From contig JAIOSH010000056.1 in the NCBI GenBank assembly GCA_021107685.1, positions 1-5,169 on the forward strand: 5,169 nt of DNA, written 5' to 3'. The first letter of the stretch is position 1, and every line of letters starts with the position of its first letter. Shown here piece by piece: positions 5,145 through 5,169 of this stretch. The notes beneath the pieces were generated by a model. The model was not told the DNA's origin. It saw nothing but the letters and a program-made list of their open reading frames with translations, and did not search any database. Position numbers and translations under genes: made by a program. The DNA comes from Bacteroidales bacterium. GTDB lineage: Bacteria > Bacteroidota > Bacteroidia > Bacteroidales > SMBSF39.

Positions 5145-5169
5145 GAGCTTGTCCGTCTGGAATATCAAT
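5128..5169 (-). CDS. Possible C-terminal end of a gene running off the right edge
   Basis: On the minus strand, bases 5169-5131 read IDIPDGQALLFEI and then a TAA stop at 5130-5128. GC content rises sharply between about 5145 and 5160 compared with the G-free tract beside it, as expected at a coding boundary. The gene would converge on the toxin-antitoxin operon. Thirteen codons are too few to name a family, and a second minus-strand frame is also open here, so this is tentative. Confidence 0.25.
   Translation of the reverse strand: MDIPDGQALLFEI

Overview
The window is strongly AT-rich and most likely comes from the chromosome of a Bacteroidota bacterium. The main evidence is three copies of the Bacteroidota-type -7 promoter element TAnnTTTG. 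Each lies a short distance upstream of a gene start, and two have a TTG or TTTG -33 element at 18-20 bp spacing. Shine-Dalgarno sequences are mostly absent, and the antitoxin/toxin pair resembles a family common in that phylum. The species cannot be named from the sequence.

Layout: (1) Bases 1-566 hold no convincing gene. Bases 12-327 are packed with small GC-rich hairpins in AT-rich DNA, arranged as inverted pairs (12-31 with 127-142, 180-192 with 315-327, 232-244 with 264-276). The last two pairs are nested in one large imperfect palindrome (180-327). (2) Bases 567-3116 hold a promoter and an 831-residue restriction-modification enzyme that joins a PD-(D/E)XK nuclease domain, an N6-adenine methyltransferase and one HsdS-type target-recognition domain in one chain. 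(3) Bases 3117-3251 are an intergenic stretch with a hairpin, a further inverted-repeat pair and a candidate promoter. (4) Bases 3252-4031 encode a 259-residue protein with an unrecognised N-terminal part and a C-terminal T5orf172/MUG113-type (GIY-YIG-like) domain. (5) Bases 4032-4309 are a spacer with two abutting short palindromes and the promoter of the next operon. (6) Bases 4310-4974 are a two-gene toxin-antitoxin operon (ribbon-helix-helix antitoxin, PIN-domain toxin) with a 4-bp ATGA overlap. (7) Bases 4975-5169 contain a tract almost free of G on the + strand, a candidate Rho-dependent termination region, and possibly the last 13 codons of a minus-strand gene that runs off the window.

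Together this is a small accessory, defence-type cluster: a self-contained restriction-modification enzyme, a possible accessory nuclease and an addiction module, each apparently with its own promoter. It is bordered on the left by a palindrome-rich element. The two least explained parts are the nested hairpin array on the left, where stems differ between copies by compensated changes, and the TTGGCGTT/AACGCCAA inverted pair around the restriction-modification gene. The second may mark a cassette-like boundary. No integrase, transposase, tRNA, rRNA or CRISPR array is visible.
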